In this document: piece after piece, positions 6,800-14,467 of the stretch
Numbering within the stretch: the first letter of the stretch is position 1
Layout: every line of letters starts with the position of its first letter
From: Hyphomicrobiales bacterium
GTDB taxonomy: Bacteria; Pseudomonadota; Alphaproteobacteria; Rhizobiales; Devosiaceae
Assembly: GCA_015487985.1 (NCBI GenBank)
Contig: WFOP01000083.1
Location: 1 to 19,854, forward strand
DNA: 19,854 nt
Reading direction: 5' to 3'
Translations under genes and position numbers: made by a program
The notes under the pieces: generated by a model
The model's input: the letters and a program-made list of their open reading frames with translations, nothing else
Database searches by the model: none
What the model was told of the DNA's origin: nothing

Positions 6800-6934
6800 C
6801 GGCCAAAAGAAAAACATCTTTCAGATGCAAAAAAACTATTGAGTTTTGCCCACTTTCGAGATCAAAAGAGTAGAAATGCTCGGCTGAAACGATTAAAAAC
6901 ACTAGATATAGACTTGTATAAAAAGGAAAATAAT

Positions 6935-7171
6935 ATGAGCGAAATCGCAGACCGCGTACGCAAAATCGTTGTGGATCACCTAAACGTTGACGCAGACAAA
7001 GTTACCGAGAAGGCAAGTTTCATCGACGATTTGGGCGCTGATTCGCTTGATCAGGTTGAATTGGTGATGGCATTTGAAGAAGAATTTTCCGTAGAAATTC
7101 CTGACGACGCTGCAGAAACCATCCAGACTTTTGGCGATGCGGTCAAGCATCTCACTGAAGCAACCTCTTAA
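6935..7171 (+). CDS. acpP: Acyl carrier protein
   Basis: Small acidic carrier that holds growing acyl chains on a 4'-phosphopantetheine arm during fatty acid and lipid A synthesis. The 78-residue product has the invariant modification motif [16 protein letters not shown], with the prosthetic-group serine at position 37, and the usual four-helix spacing. The start is ATG 6935, with AAGGA seven bases upstream; the frame is open for another 47 codons upstream, but those residues are basic and foreign to the family. It sits 244 bases after fabG and 29 bases before fabF. The long upstream gap suggests a separate strong promoter, expected for a very abundant protein, though I cannot place it with confidence. 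Confidence 0.98.
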   Translation: MSEIADRVRKIVVDHLNVDADKVTEKASFIDDLGADSLDQVELVMAFEEEFSVEIPDDAAETIQTFGDAVKHLTEATS

Positions 7172-7200
7172 AGTTCTCCGTCTAACGGGGTATCTGTTTT

Positions 7201-8469
7201 ATGAAATTGCGTCGTGTTGTTGTCACAGGTATGGGTATCGTTTCACCGCTTGGCGTTGGAATTGAACCTGTTTGGGCCAATATTCTGGCCGGAAAAAGTG
7301 GGGCAAGGCGCATTGAAGAGTTCAGGGTAGACGATCTGGCCTGCCAGATTGCCTGCCGATTGCCCTTGGGGCCGTCCAGCGAGGGCAAATACGACCCCGA
7401 CGACTGGATGGAGCGCAAGGAACAGCGCAAGGTTGATCCCTACATCGTCTTTGCCATGTCCGCCGCCGAACAGGCATTGCAGGATGCGGGATATGAAGCC
7501 AAAACCCTTGAGCAGCAGGAGCGCGCCGGTGTTCTTATCGGATCGGGAATCGGGGGCATTGGCGGGATTGCAGATGCCGCGCTGGTTCTTGATGAACGCG
7601 GGCCGCGACGTATCAGCCCGTTTTTTATTCCCGGCCGCCTGATAAATCTGGCTTCGGGTTATGTTTCCATACGGCATGGACTTAAAGGGCCAAATCATTC
7701 CGTTGTTACAGCCTGCTCCACCGGGTGCCACGCCATTGGCGATGCGGCCCGCCTGATTGCTTTGGATGACGCCGATGTAATGGTTGCGGGGGGCGCAGAA
7801 TCCCCCATCGTGCGCTTGAGCATCGCCGGGTTCGCCGCCAGTCGCGCCTTGTCCACGGGTTTCAACGATCGGCCAGAACAGGCCTCGCGCCCCTATGATA
7901 AAGATCGTGATGGCTTTGTCATGGGCGAGGGGGCCGGAATCGTGTTGCTTGAAGAACTTGAGCATGCACAGGCGCGCGGTGCAAAAATTTACGGCGAAGT
8001 CCTTGGCTATGGCTTGAGTGGGGACGCTTATCACATAACCGCCCCGGCAACGGACGGAAACGGGGGCTATCGCTCCATGGACGCCGCAATCAGGCGTGCC
8101 GGAATCGATCCCGCCGATATCGACTACATAAACGCCCATGGCACCTCCACCCCGTTGGGGGACGAAATTGAATTGGGGGCTGTGACCCGGATTTTGGGGG
8201 ATGCGGCGGGGGATGTGGTCATGACATCCACAAAATCGGCCGTTGGCCACCTGCTGGGTGCCGCCGGCGCAGTTGAGGCGATTTTTTCTCTTTTGGCCAT
8301 GCGCGATAATATCGCTCCCCCCACCATAAATCTTGATAACCCTTCGGTGGATACGGTGATTGAACTGGCGGCGAACAAACCGGTCAAAAAGCAGATCGAC
8401 ATTGCTTTGTCCAACTCCTTTGGCTTTGGCGGCACCAATGCTTCTCTGGTATTTGGTTCCCTCAAATAA
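7201..8469 (+). CDS. fabF: 3-oxoacyl-ACP synthase II FabF
   Basis: Condenses malonyl-ACP with acyl-ACP in each elongation cycle. The 422-residue product starts with VVVTGMGIVSPLG and carries the thiolase-fold active site: Cys172 in VVTACSTGCHAIGDA, His313 in NAHGTSTPLGD, Lys345 and His350 in KSAVGHLLGAAG, and the GFGGTNASLVF C-terminal loop. Around the nucleophile it reads CSTGCHAIG where many FabF proteins have CATGAHAIG; the essential cysteine is kept. The ribosome binding site is weak (only GGGG, about 11 bases before ATG 7201). It follows acpP by 29 bases and precedes mltG by 131. Confidence 0.98.
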   Translation: MKLRRVVVTGMGIVSPLGVGIEPVWANILAGKSGARRIEEFRVDDLACQIACRLPLGPSSEGKYDPDDWMERKEQRKVDPYIVFAMSAAEQALQDAGYEAKTLEQQERAGVLIGSGIGGIGGIADAALVLDERGPRRISPFFIPGRLINLASGYVSIRHGLKGPNHSVVTACSTGCHAIGDAARLIALDDADVMVAGGAESPIVRLSIAGFAASRALSTGFNDRPEQASRPYDKDRDGFVMGEGAGIVLLEELEHAQARGAKIYGEVLGYGLSGDAYHITAPATDGNGGYRSMDAAIRRAGIDPADIDYINAHGTSTPLGDEIELGAVTRILGDAAGDVVMTSTKSAVGHLLGAAGAVEAIFSLLAMRDNIAPPTINLDNPSVDTVIELAANKPVKKQIDIALSNSFGFGGTNASLVFGSLK

Positions 8470-8545
8470 TATGCCGTTATCCTCAGGAGAGAGAGCTTCT
8501 TTTCATACGTTTGCCAAATTTGTCTGGTTAGTGCCAGCAAACTGA

Positions 8546-8575
8546 TTAGCCTGCCTGAATACCTGTTAGCCTGCC
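8546..8575. repeat. TTAGCCTGCC direct repeat before mltG
   Basis: Two exact copies of TTAGCCTGCC (8546-8555 and 8566-8575) lie 20 bases apart in the fabF-mltG gap. They sit ten bases ahead of the mltG ribosome binding site. This could be a binding site pair or the result of a small duplication. Confidence 0.35.
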
Positions 8576-8600
8576 CCAATTGTTGGAGACTTCTACCCGA

Positions 8601-9713
8601 ATGAGTGACAAAAAAAAGAAAACCCGCAAACGCCGTTCCAGAAACGGGTTTTTGGATATGCTCAATGCTCTGCTGACGCTTGTGGTGCTGGGTCTGGTCG
8701 TGGGGGGCGCATTATTGTTTTTTGCCACCCAGCGGTTTTATGCTCAGGGTGATCTGGCTCAGGATCAGACTTTCACCGTTGAAAGCGGTGCTAATCTGGG
8801 CAGTGTTGCGACACAACTGGTCAACGAGAATCTCATCGCGGATCGCTGGACATTCCAGTTCGGGGCCATGGCTCAGCGCAAGGAAGGTTCCATCCGGGCC
8901 GGTGAATACCGTATTGCCGCCAAATCCTCCATGGCCGATATTCTCAAGGAAATCACCGAAGGGCGCGCCATCACCTATTCCGTCACCATTCCAGAAGGGT
9001 TTACTTCCTGGGAAGTGGTCAAACGAATAAATGAGGCCGAATATCTTGTGGGCGAAATAACCCAGGTGCCCCCTGAAGGCTCATTGCTGCCCAACACCTA
9101 CAGTTTTGAGCGGGGCGCAGACCGCCAGAGTATTTTGGACCGCATGGCGGCCAAACAGGATGAATTGCTCAATGAGATTTGGGAAAATCGCGCCCCCGAC
9201 CTGCCCATCAGCTCCCCTGAAGAGTTGGTGATACTGGCCTCCATTGTGGAAAAGGAAACCGGTGTGGCAGAAGAGCGCCCCGAAGTGGCTGCAGTTTTTG
9301 TTAACCGTTTGAACAAAGGTATGCGTTTGCAATCGGATCCAACGATTATTTATGGTATTACCAATGGTGAGGGTTCCCTTGGCAGGGGCCTGCGACGTTC
9401 TGAAATAGAGGAGAAAACCGCCTATAACACCTATCAGATTGACGGGCTGCCGCCGGGGCCGATTTCCAATCCGGGAATTGAGGCGCTAAAGGCCGTTGCC
9501 AACCCGGCAACCACCGATGCAATATTTTTTGTTGCAGATGGCACCGGTGGTCATGCTTTCGCCGTTACTTACGCCCAACATCAGGAGAATGTGGCGAAAT
9601 GGCGCGTAATCGAGAGAGAACGGGCGGCGGCTGCCGCAGAAGCACAGGCACAGGCAGAAGCCGCCGCAGCGCGTGATGCGCTACAGGCTGAACAGGCTGC
9701 CTCTGATAGTTAG
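8601..9713 (+). CDS. mltG: Endolytic murein transglycosylase MltG
   Basis: Inner-membrane lytic transglycosylase that cleaves nascent glycan strands and so sets their length. The 370-residue product has a lysine/arginine-rich cytoplasmic N-terminus (1-16), one transmembrane segment at about 20-43, a LysM-like region near 55-120, and the YceG catalytic domain with the LASIVEKETG motif around residues 212-221 carrying the catalytic Glu. It then has QSDPTIIYG and the substrate-cleft sequence YNTYQIDGLPPGPISNPG. The last 35 or so residues are an Ala/Glu-rich helix-like tail. I chose ATG 8601, with GGAG 12 bases upstream, over the in-frame TTG at 8580. It lies between fatty acid genes and yicC-gmk; yceG (mltG) lies next to pabC and the fab cluster in other proteobacteria. 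Confidence 0.95.
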   Translation: MSDKKKKTRKRRSRNGFLDMLNALLTLVVLGLVVGGALLFFATQRFYAQGDLAQDQTFTVESGANLGSVATQLVNENLIADRWTFQFGAMAQRKEGSIRAGEYRIAAKSSMADILKEITEGRAITYSVTIPEGFTSWEVVKRINEAEYLVGEITQVPPEGSLLPNTYSFERGADRQSILDRMAAKQDELLNEIWENRAPDLPISSPEELVILASIVEKETGVAEERPEVAAVFVNRLNKGMRLQSDPTIIYGITNGEGSLGRGLRRSEIEEKTAYNTYQIDGLPPGPISNPGIEALKAVANPATTDAIFFVADGTGGHAFAVTYAQHQENVAKWRVIERERAAAAAEAQAQAEAAAARDALQAEQAASDS

Positions 9714-9796
9714 GCAGTACGAAATTGAGATGAGTAGGATTTGCCAATGTCATGGGAGCGGCAATTCTTGATTGTGTAAACGGGGCAAGACAGGAA

Positions 9797-10714
9797 ATGA
9801 GTGCAAAGAAAATGCTTTCCCCAACAAAGAAGCTCGCCAGTATGACGGGCTATTCCAGATCGACAATTTCTTTTGATGGCGCCAACGTGCAATGCGAAAT
9901 AAAGTCCGTGAATTCGCGCGGCCTTGATATTCGTCTCAAACTTGGTCAGGGCCTTGATGCACTGGAACCGCAAATTCGGCGGATGCTGGGGGACCGGCTC
10001 ACCCGCGGTGCCATTTCATGCACCATAACACTTCAGCGAGACACCGGTGCTGCAGAACTGGTCATCAATCAACAGGCATTGGGGGCGGTTCTTGATGCCA
10101 TTGATGCCTTGTCAGGAAGAATTGAAGCGGACCGGCCGCGTCTGGATGGGATATTATCCATCAAGGGGGTGCTGGAAACCCGCGAAGCCCCGATGAACCC
10201 CGAAGCCGAAGAAAAACTTCAGGTGGCCATTCTCGCCCAGATTGAAACCTGCATTGATGAACTGCTCGAGGCAAGACAACAGGAAGGCGCGCGCCTTTCC
10301 GATACAATCTGCGCCCGCATCAACGAAATTGAAAATCTCACCAATGCCGCCCACGCCCATCCCTCGCGTCAGCGCGAGGTCTTTGCGTCCCGCATTTCTC
10401 GACAGCTCGCAGAACTCAATGACGCCGGCACAACGCTTTCTGAAGATAGATTGCATCAGGAAGCGGTTCTGCTGGCGACAAAAGCGGACATTCGCGAAGA
10501 AATTGACCGGCTTTATTCCCATATTGATGCTGCCCGTTCGCTGATTGCGGACGGCGGCCCGGTGGGCAGAAAACTTGATTTTCTGGCGCAGGAATTTAAT
10601 CGCGAGGCCAACACGCTATGTTCCAAAAGCCATGCCGTGGAATTGACCAATATCGGGCTGGACCTGAAGGCCAGCATTGATCAGTTGCGTGAACAGGTGG
10701 CAAATATTGAATAG
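9797..10714 (+). CDS. yicC: YicC family endoribonuclease
   Basis: YicC/YloC proteins are conserved cytoplasmic proteins; E. coli YicC has been reported as an endoribonuclease affecting small RNA stability, so that role is transferred by family only. The product has the hallmark N-terminal SMTGYSR and the C-terminal blocks DIREEIDRLYSHI and GRKLDFLAQEFNREANTLCSKS, with a helical middle region. The start is uncertain: ATG 9797 (305 residues, AGGA almost touching it), ATG 9812, ATG 9842 (at the family's MTGYS), or ATG 9752 with a distant ribosome binding site. I prefer 9797 because homologues begin only a few residues before MTG. It lies between mltG and gmk; yicC-gmk adjacency is common. Confidence 0.93.
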   Translation: MSAKKMLSPTKKLASMTGYSRSTISFDGANVQCEIKSVNSRGLDIRLKLGQGLDALEPQIRRMLGDRLTRGAISCTITLQRDTGAAELVINQQALGAVLDAIDALSGRIEADRPRLDGILSIKGVLETREAPMNPEAEEKLQVAILAQIETCIDELLEARQQEGARLSDTICARINEIENLTNAAHAHPSRQREVFASRISRQLAELNDAGTTLSEDRLHQEAVLLATKADIREEIDRLYSHIDAARSLIADGGPVGRKLDFLAQEFNREANTLCSKSHAVELTNIGLDLKASIDQLREQVANIE

Positions 10715-10792
10715 CCATTCGCGTTCATAAACACGAACTGTTAGGTTATGCTCGGTTAAAGATTCTTTTGCCTGACTTTTCGGAGCACCACA

Positions 10793-11431
10793 ATGGACCT
10801 CACACGACGCGGCGTTATGCTGGTCATTGCCTCGCCCTCGGGCGCGGGAAAATCCTCGATTACCAGGCGTCTGCTGGCGGAACAGGAAAATCTGTCCATG
10901 TCCGTTTCCATCACCACCCGCCCCATGCGTGAGGGAGAGGTGGACGGCAAGGATTATCATTTCGTCAGCATTGATAAATTCAACCACATGCGGGATCAGG
11001 GCGAACTTCTGGAATGGGCGGAAGTTCATTCAAATTTTTATGGTACACCGGTGGCCGATGTGGACCAGAAAATTCAAAATGGCCAGGATGTCGTTTTTGA
11101 TATCGACTATCAGGGGACACAACAGCTTTATGAAAAACGGCGCGATCATCTGGTCTCCGTATTTCTGCTTCCCCCTTCAATTCCCGAACTCAAAGCCCGG
11201 CTTCAGGGGCGCGCGCTGGACACTGACGAGGTGATCGCGCGCCGTCTGAAAAATGCCCGCGTTGAAATGGAACACTGGGCGGAATATGATTATGTTCTCA
11301 TCAATGATGATCTGGAAAAAACCGGTGCCGATGTCACGAATATTCTGAAAACCGCCCGGATTTCCCGCGCGCGTCAGGCCAATTTAAGCGGTTTTATCAA
11401 GGAGTTGCAAAACCAGATTGATTCACTTTAG
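10793..11431 (+). CDS. gmk: Guanylate kinase
   Basis: Phosphorylates GMP to GDP with ATP, an essential step in nucleotide recycling. The 212-residue product has the P-loop SPSGAGKS at 14-21, the guanylate kinase signature VSITTRPMREGEVDGKDYHF at about 38-57 that binds GMP, WAEVHSNFYGTP at about 75-86 with the conserved YGTP turn, and the lid region with ARLQGR. Length is normal. GGAG eight bases before ATG 10793 fixes the start. It is 78 bases after yicC and ends 23 bases from the convergent rsmA stop. Confidence 0.98.
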   Translation: MDLTRRGVMLVIASPSGAGKSSITRRLLAEQENLSMSVSITTRPMREGEVDGKDYHFVSIDKFNHMRDQGELLEWAEVHSNFYGTPVADVDQKIQNGQDVVFDIDYQGTQQLYEKRRDHLVSVFLLPPSIPELKARLQGRALDTDEVIARRLKNARVEMEHWAEYDYVLINDDLEKTGADVTNILKTARISRARQANLSGFIKELQNQIDSL

Positions 11432-11449
11432 CAAAAAGAAGTTGAATCA
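11419..11449. terminator. Possible bidirectional hairpin at the gmk/rsmA junction
   Basis: TGATTCA (11419-11425) and TGAATCA (11443-11449) are perfect complements. CTT/AAG extends the stem inward past one unpaired base, with an A-rich loop. It spans the gmk stop codon and precedes the rsmA stop by six bases. No T run follows, so termination here is only plausible from the convergent position. Confidence 0.4.
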
Positions 11450-11454
11450 GCACT

Positions 11455-12318
11455 TTAAGTTGAGTTTCGCATCTTTTCCAGATGCGCCGCCATCTCCAGA
11501 AACATCTCAACCCGCAGCGTTTCGGCGCGCTCGGTGCCCGCAAGGCCCACTGCCTTGAGCAGGTCTGCAACGGGCACACCAAGGGCTTTCAGACTCTGGC
11601 GCACCATTTTTCTGCGTTGCCCGAAGGCAGCCCGTGTAACTTCTTCAACCAGCGAAACTTTCACGCCGCCCGCATCTCTTTTGGGCACCAGATGCACCAG
11701 CGATGAGGTCACCTTTGGGGGCGGTGTAAATGCGGACGCATTGATATCAAATGCAATATGGGCCTTGGTTTTCCATCCGCATAAAACCCCAAGACGACCA
11801 AATGCCTTGTCCCCGGGCAGGGCACAAATGCGCTGGCCCACTTCTTTTTGAAACATCAGGGTGAGGCTTTCAAAGTCTTGGGCAAACCGGTCATGGCTTA
11901 ACCAGCCGGTCAAAAGCGGGGTGGCGATATTATATGGCAGGTTGGCAATAATGCGGGTGCGGCCTGTTACCAGTCTGGCATAATCTATTTCCAGCGCATC
12001 CCCGGAAATCACCTCCAGCCGCCCCTCGCTGGCCTCACTGATTTGTGCCAGAATGGGCAAAGCGCGTTCGTCGCGCTCAATGGCAATGACCTTTTTTGCC
12101 CCCTCCATTAACAGGGCGCGGGTCAACCCGCCCGGCCCGGGGCCGATTTCAATAACAGTTACCCCCTCAAGCGCACCACCGGCCCGGGCAATTTTTCGTG
12201 TCAAATTCAAGTCCAGCAGAAAATTCTGCCCCAGTTCCTTGCGTGCGTTGAGGCCGGATTTTTCAATCACCTCTTTTAGCGGGGGCAAATCAAACAGGGC
12301 GGAGTTTTGCAGGTTCAT
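11455..12318 (-). CDS. rsmA: 16S rRNA (adenine(1518)-N6/adenine(1519)-N6)-dimethyltransferase
   Basis: RsmA (KsgA) dimethylates two adjacent adenines in the 3' hairpin of 16S rRNA, a late small-subunit maturation step. The 287-residue product has KELGQNFLLD near 28-36, SAM motif I EIGPGPGG at 57-64, the catalytic motif NLPYNI at 126-131, and the C-terminal AFGQRRKMVRQSLK region. Start ATG 12318 overlaps the pdxA stop by one base (TGATG), which suggests translational coupling. It is the last gene of the leftward lptF-to-rsmA series. pdxA-rsmA linkage is widely conserved. Confidence 0.98.
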   Translation of the reverse strand: MNLQNSALFDLPPLKEVIEKSGLNARKELGQNFLLDLNLTRKIARAGGALEGVTVIEIGPGPGGLTRALLMEGAKKVIAIERDERALPILAQISEASEGRLEVISGDALEIDYARLVTGRTRIIANLPYNIATPLLTGWLSHDRFAQDFESLTLMFQKEVGQRICALPGDKAFGRLGVLCGWKTKAHIAFDINASAFTPPPKVTSSLVHLVPKRDAGGVKVSLVEEVTRAAFGQRRKMVRQSLKALGVPVADLLKAVGLAGTERAETLRVEMFLEMAAHLEKMRNST

Positions 12319-13328
12319 CAGCCGTGGCCCCCGCTCAGCCGGTGCGCCTCCAAAAGGGCCGCCTGCATGCTTTTGGTGCTGGCGGTGCCGGTGCCAGCCA
12401 GATCATAGGCTGTGCCATGGTCGGGGGAGGTGCGAACAACGGGCAGCCCCAGTGTGATATTCACCGCTTCGTCAAACGCCACCGTCTTGATGGGGATCAG
12501 GGCCTGATCGTGATACATGGCCACCACCACATCAAATCTTTCCCAGTTGGGCAGATGAAATGCAGTATCGGCGGGGACAGGACCCATAGCATCAATCCCC
12601 TTTGCCCTTAGCGCCTTTATTGCCGGGATAATCCGGTCGCGATCCTCAAGACCAAAAGCCCCTTCTTCCCCCGCATGCGGGTTTAGCCCCGTGATGGCAA
12701 TTTTTGGATTTTTAATTCCAAATCTGTTGGTCAGATCCCTGGCAATAATGCCCACATGCTGCTCAATCATGGTCTGGCTAATCATGTCGGGCACCGCCCT
12801 CAGCGCCACATGGATCGTGAGCGGCACCACCCGCAATTGTTCATGGGCGAGCATCATGATGGGGGTGAGGGCCGCCGTTTCTTTTGCACACAAATGAGCC
12901 AGAAATTCCGTATGTCCGGGAAACTCAAACCCGACCTGCCTGGCCGCCGCCTTGTTTATGGGGGCTGTTACCAGTGCCGCGCAAATCCCATCCAGGCAAT
13001 CTTCAGTGGCGCGCGAAATGCTCTCAAGCGCCATCTTTGTTCCCGGTGCGCTCACTGCGCCGGGGGTGTTTGCAATGTCATGCCCCAAATCAGAAACCGG
13101 CAGACAAACAGGAAAGACCTCCGGCGCCTGACTTGGTGCGCAGGGGCAAATTGCAATATCAAGATTGAGGTTTTGTGCGCGTTTGCGCAAAAAATCCACA
13201 TTTCCATAGACGATAAAAGCGGGCAGGGGATTCTTGGATTTCCGGGCATAAAGCGTCAAAATCAGGTCCGGGCCAATCCCCGCCGGCTCACCAATACTGA
13301 TTGCCAGGGGCAATGGATTTTTTGTCAT
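12318..13328 (-). CDS. pdxA: 4-hydroxythreonine-4-phosphate dehydrogenase PdxA
   Basis: NAD-dependent enzyme of the DXP-dependent pyridoxal phosphate pathway, oxidising 4-phosphohydroxy-L-threonine. From ATG 13328 it has 336 residues. It shows the ISIGEPAGIGPDL start, the substrate-binding FPGHTEFLA motif (His139-Thr140), and three metal-ligand histidines at 173 (TIHVALR), 218 (LNPHAGEEG) and 273 (MYHDQALIPIK), spaced as in E. coli PdxA. No strong ribosome binding site is visible; an in-frame TTG at 13343 is less likely. It follows surA by 33 bases and overlaps rsmA by one. Its product PLP is the cofactor of Alr, encoded at the left of this window. Confidence 0.98.
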   Translation of the reverse strand: MTKNPLPLAISIGEPAGIGPDLILTLYARKSKNPLPAFIVYGNVDFLRKRAQNLNLDIAICPCAPSQAPEVFPVCLPVSDLGHDIANTPGAVSAPGTKMALESISRATEDCLDGICAALVTAPINKAAARQVGFEFPGHTEFLAHLCAKETAALTPIMMLAHEQLRVVPLTIHVALRAVPDMISQTMIEQHVGIIARDLTNRFGIKNPKIAITGLNPHAGEEGAFGLEDRDRIIPAIKALRAKGIDAMGPVPADTAFHLPNWERFDVVVAMYHDQALIPIKTVAFDEAVNITLGLPVVRTSPDHGTAYDLAGTGTASTKSMQAALLEAHRLSGGHG

Positions 13329-13361
13329 GTTCAAAAGCCACAAACCGTGCGCAGGGCTGCC

Positions 13362-14297
13362 TTAGAGGTTAACAATGCGTGCCTTGTCCCGCAGCTCTGC
13401 CAGATATTTTTCAGCTTCGGCCTCAAGCAATTCATTGCCCGCTTCCTGGCGCAATTCATTGGTTGCAAACGACAGATCCCGGGCAACGGTTTTTGAACAG
13501 ATCGCCAACATGGAAACGCCGTTGGACACTACGCGCGGCGCTGTGATGCCCCCCTCGTTCAGCCGCGCCAGTTCGTTGGCAATCGGGTCGGGCAACTGGG
13601 TGGCATGGCGCCGCCCCAAATCCAGAACAGCCGCATCGCGATAGGAGAGCGAAAGCTCCACCGCTGTGTCACACCCCTGAAAACTGCGCCGATACTGGTT
13701 TGCCTGTGCTGTGCGCTGTGAATTTGAAATACCCGACCCTTGCGGGATAATGAACAGGATTTCCTTCAGGATATAATCAATTGAATCTGCTTCTGTTGCC
13801 TGCTCGGCGGCGCGCGCCTCCAAATCAATATCGCTGATTTGCACCCGTGCCGAAACAACGGTTCCCGTCACCTTGCCCCAGGCGATTGCGGCGCGAAGCC
13901 GGTCCTTCAACGTTGTTGAATTAACCCCGTTATCGTTCAAAATTCGCGTCAGATTATCTGTACTCACCCGCATGTTGCGCGATACATTGAGATAGGCCTG
14001 CGCCACTTCTGCGGGGGTTGGTGCCTGCCCGATGCGCGTTGCTTCCTGAATTTTGAGAATTTCATCAATCAGTTCTTCGCGCGCTAGTCTGTTCCGCCCC
14101 GCGCTTGATCCCCCCCGGCGCTCCAGTTGCAGCAATTTTGCACGCTGAGCAATCTGGGTGTCCGTGATCGGAACATCATTCACCGTGATTTTGATTGTGG
14201 CTGCCTGGGCGGCCACTGGAAGCAAAAGGGTCAAAAAAACTGCAGCCAGCAGGGCGCGAACAGCAAAAGCGGGGGTGGGGATTTTGAACAGTTTCAT
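13362..14297 (-). CDS. surA: SurA-type periplasmic chaperone
   Basis: Periplasmic chaperone expected to escort outer-membrane barrels, such as the LptD encoded next to it, to the assembly machinery. The 311-residue product has a signal peptide (positive MKLFK, hydrophobic 11-30, likely cleavage after AQA at 32) followed by a SurA N-terminal helical domain with the VNDVPITDTQIAQRAKLL start. The region around 168-280 aligns in layout with one parvulin domain, but the first strand reads YILKEILFIIP and lacks the His of the active ARHIL-type motif, so isomerase activity is doubtful. E. coli SurA is longer and has two parvulin domains. GGAAG seven bases before ATG 14297 supports the start. Confidence 0.87.
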   Translation of the reverse strand: MKLFKIPTPAFAVRALLAAVFLTLLLPVAAQAATIKITVNDVPITDTQIAQRAKLLQLERRGGSSAGRNRLAREELIDEILKIQEATRIGQAPTPAEVAQAYLNVSRNMRVSTDNLTRILNDNGVNSTTLKDRLRAAIAWGKVTGTVVSARVQISDIDLEARAAEQATEADSIDYILKEILFIIPQGSGISNSQRTAQANQYRRSFQGCDTAVELSLSYRDAAVLDLGRRHATQLPDPIANELARLNEGGITAPRVVSNGVSMLAICSKTVARDLSFATNELRQEAGNELLEAEAEKYLAELRDKARIVNL

Positions 14298-14414
14298 TTG
14301 TCGGCTTCCATTTACATGGGTGAAGTCATTGTTTTTGATATTAAGCAGATTTTGAGCGAAACCAACAGCAAATTCACCACAATTTCCGGTGAGAGGGTTG
14401 AGTGAAGCTCTTTG

Positions 14415-14446
14415 CTGATTTGCGCGCCAAATGCGGCGAAAATCAG
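14415..14446 (-). other. Nested hairpin in the lptD-surA gap
   Basis: On the minus strand CTGATTT pairs with AAATCAG (seven pairs, 14446-14440 with 14421-14415). It encloses CGCC/GGCG with a six-base loop, starting 21 bases after the lptD stop. There is no T run. In the only long gap (170 bases) of the lptF-to-rsmA series it may attenuate or protect the message; this is inference. Confidence 0.45.
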
Positions 14447-14467
14447 TTCACGCCAACCCTCGACCCG

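Noticed and set aside
6815..6827. Hairpin CATCT/AGATG, followed by a T-rich run on the minus strand
   Set aside because: Only five AT-rich pairs, and no minus-strand gene ends nearby to need a terminator.
6794..6934. N-terminal extension of acpP
   Set aside because: ACP has a fixed size of about 78 residues and ATG 6935 has a good ribosome binding site; the extension is basic and not family-like.
7243..8250. Long open frame on the minus strand opposite fabF
   Set aside because: It is the antisense of a perfectly conserved fabF; its translation has no recognisable motif and no supported start.
12756..13496. 246-codon plus-strand frame opposite pdxA and surA
   Set aside because: It runs across two real genes on the other strand, is Cys/Arg/His-rich, and has no family motif.
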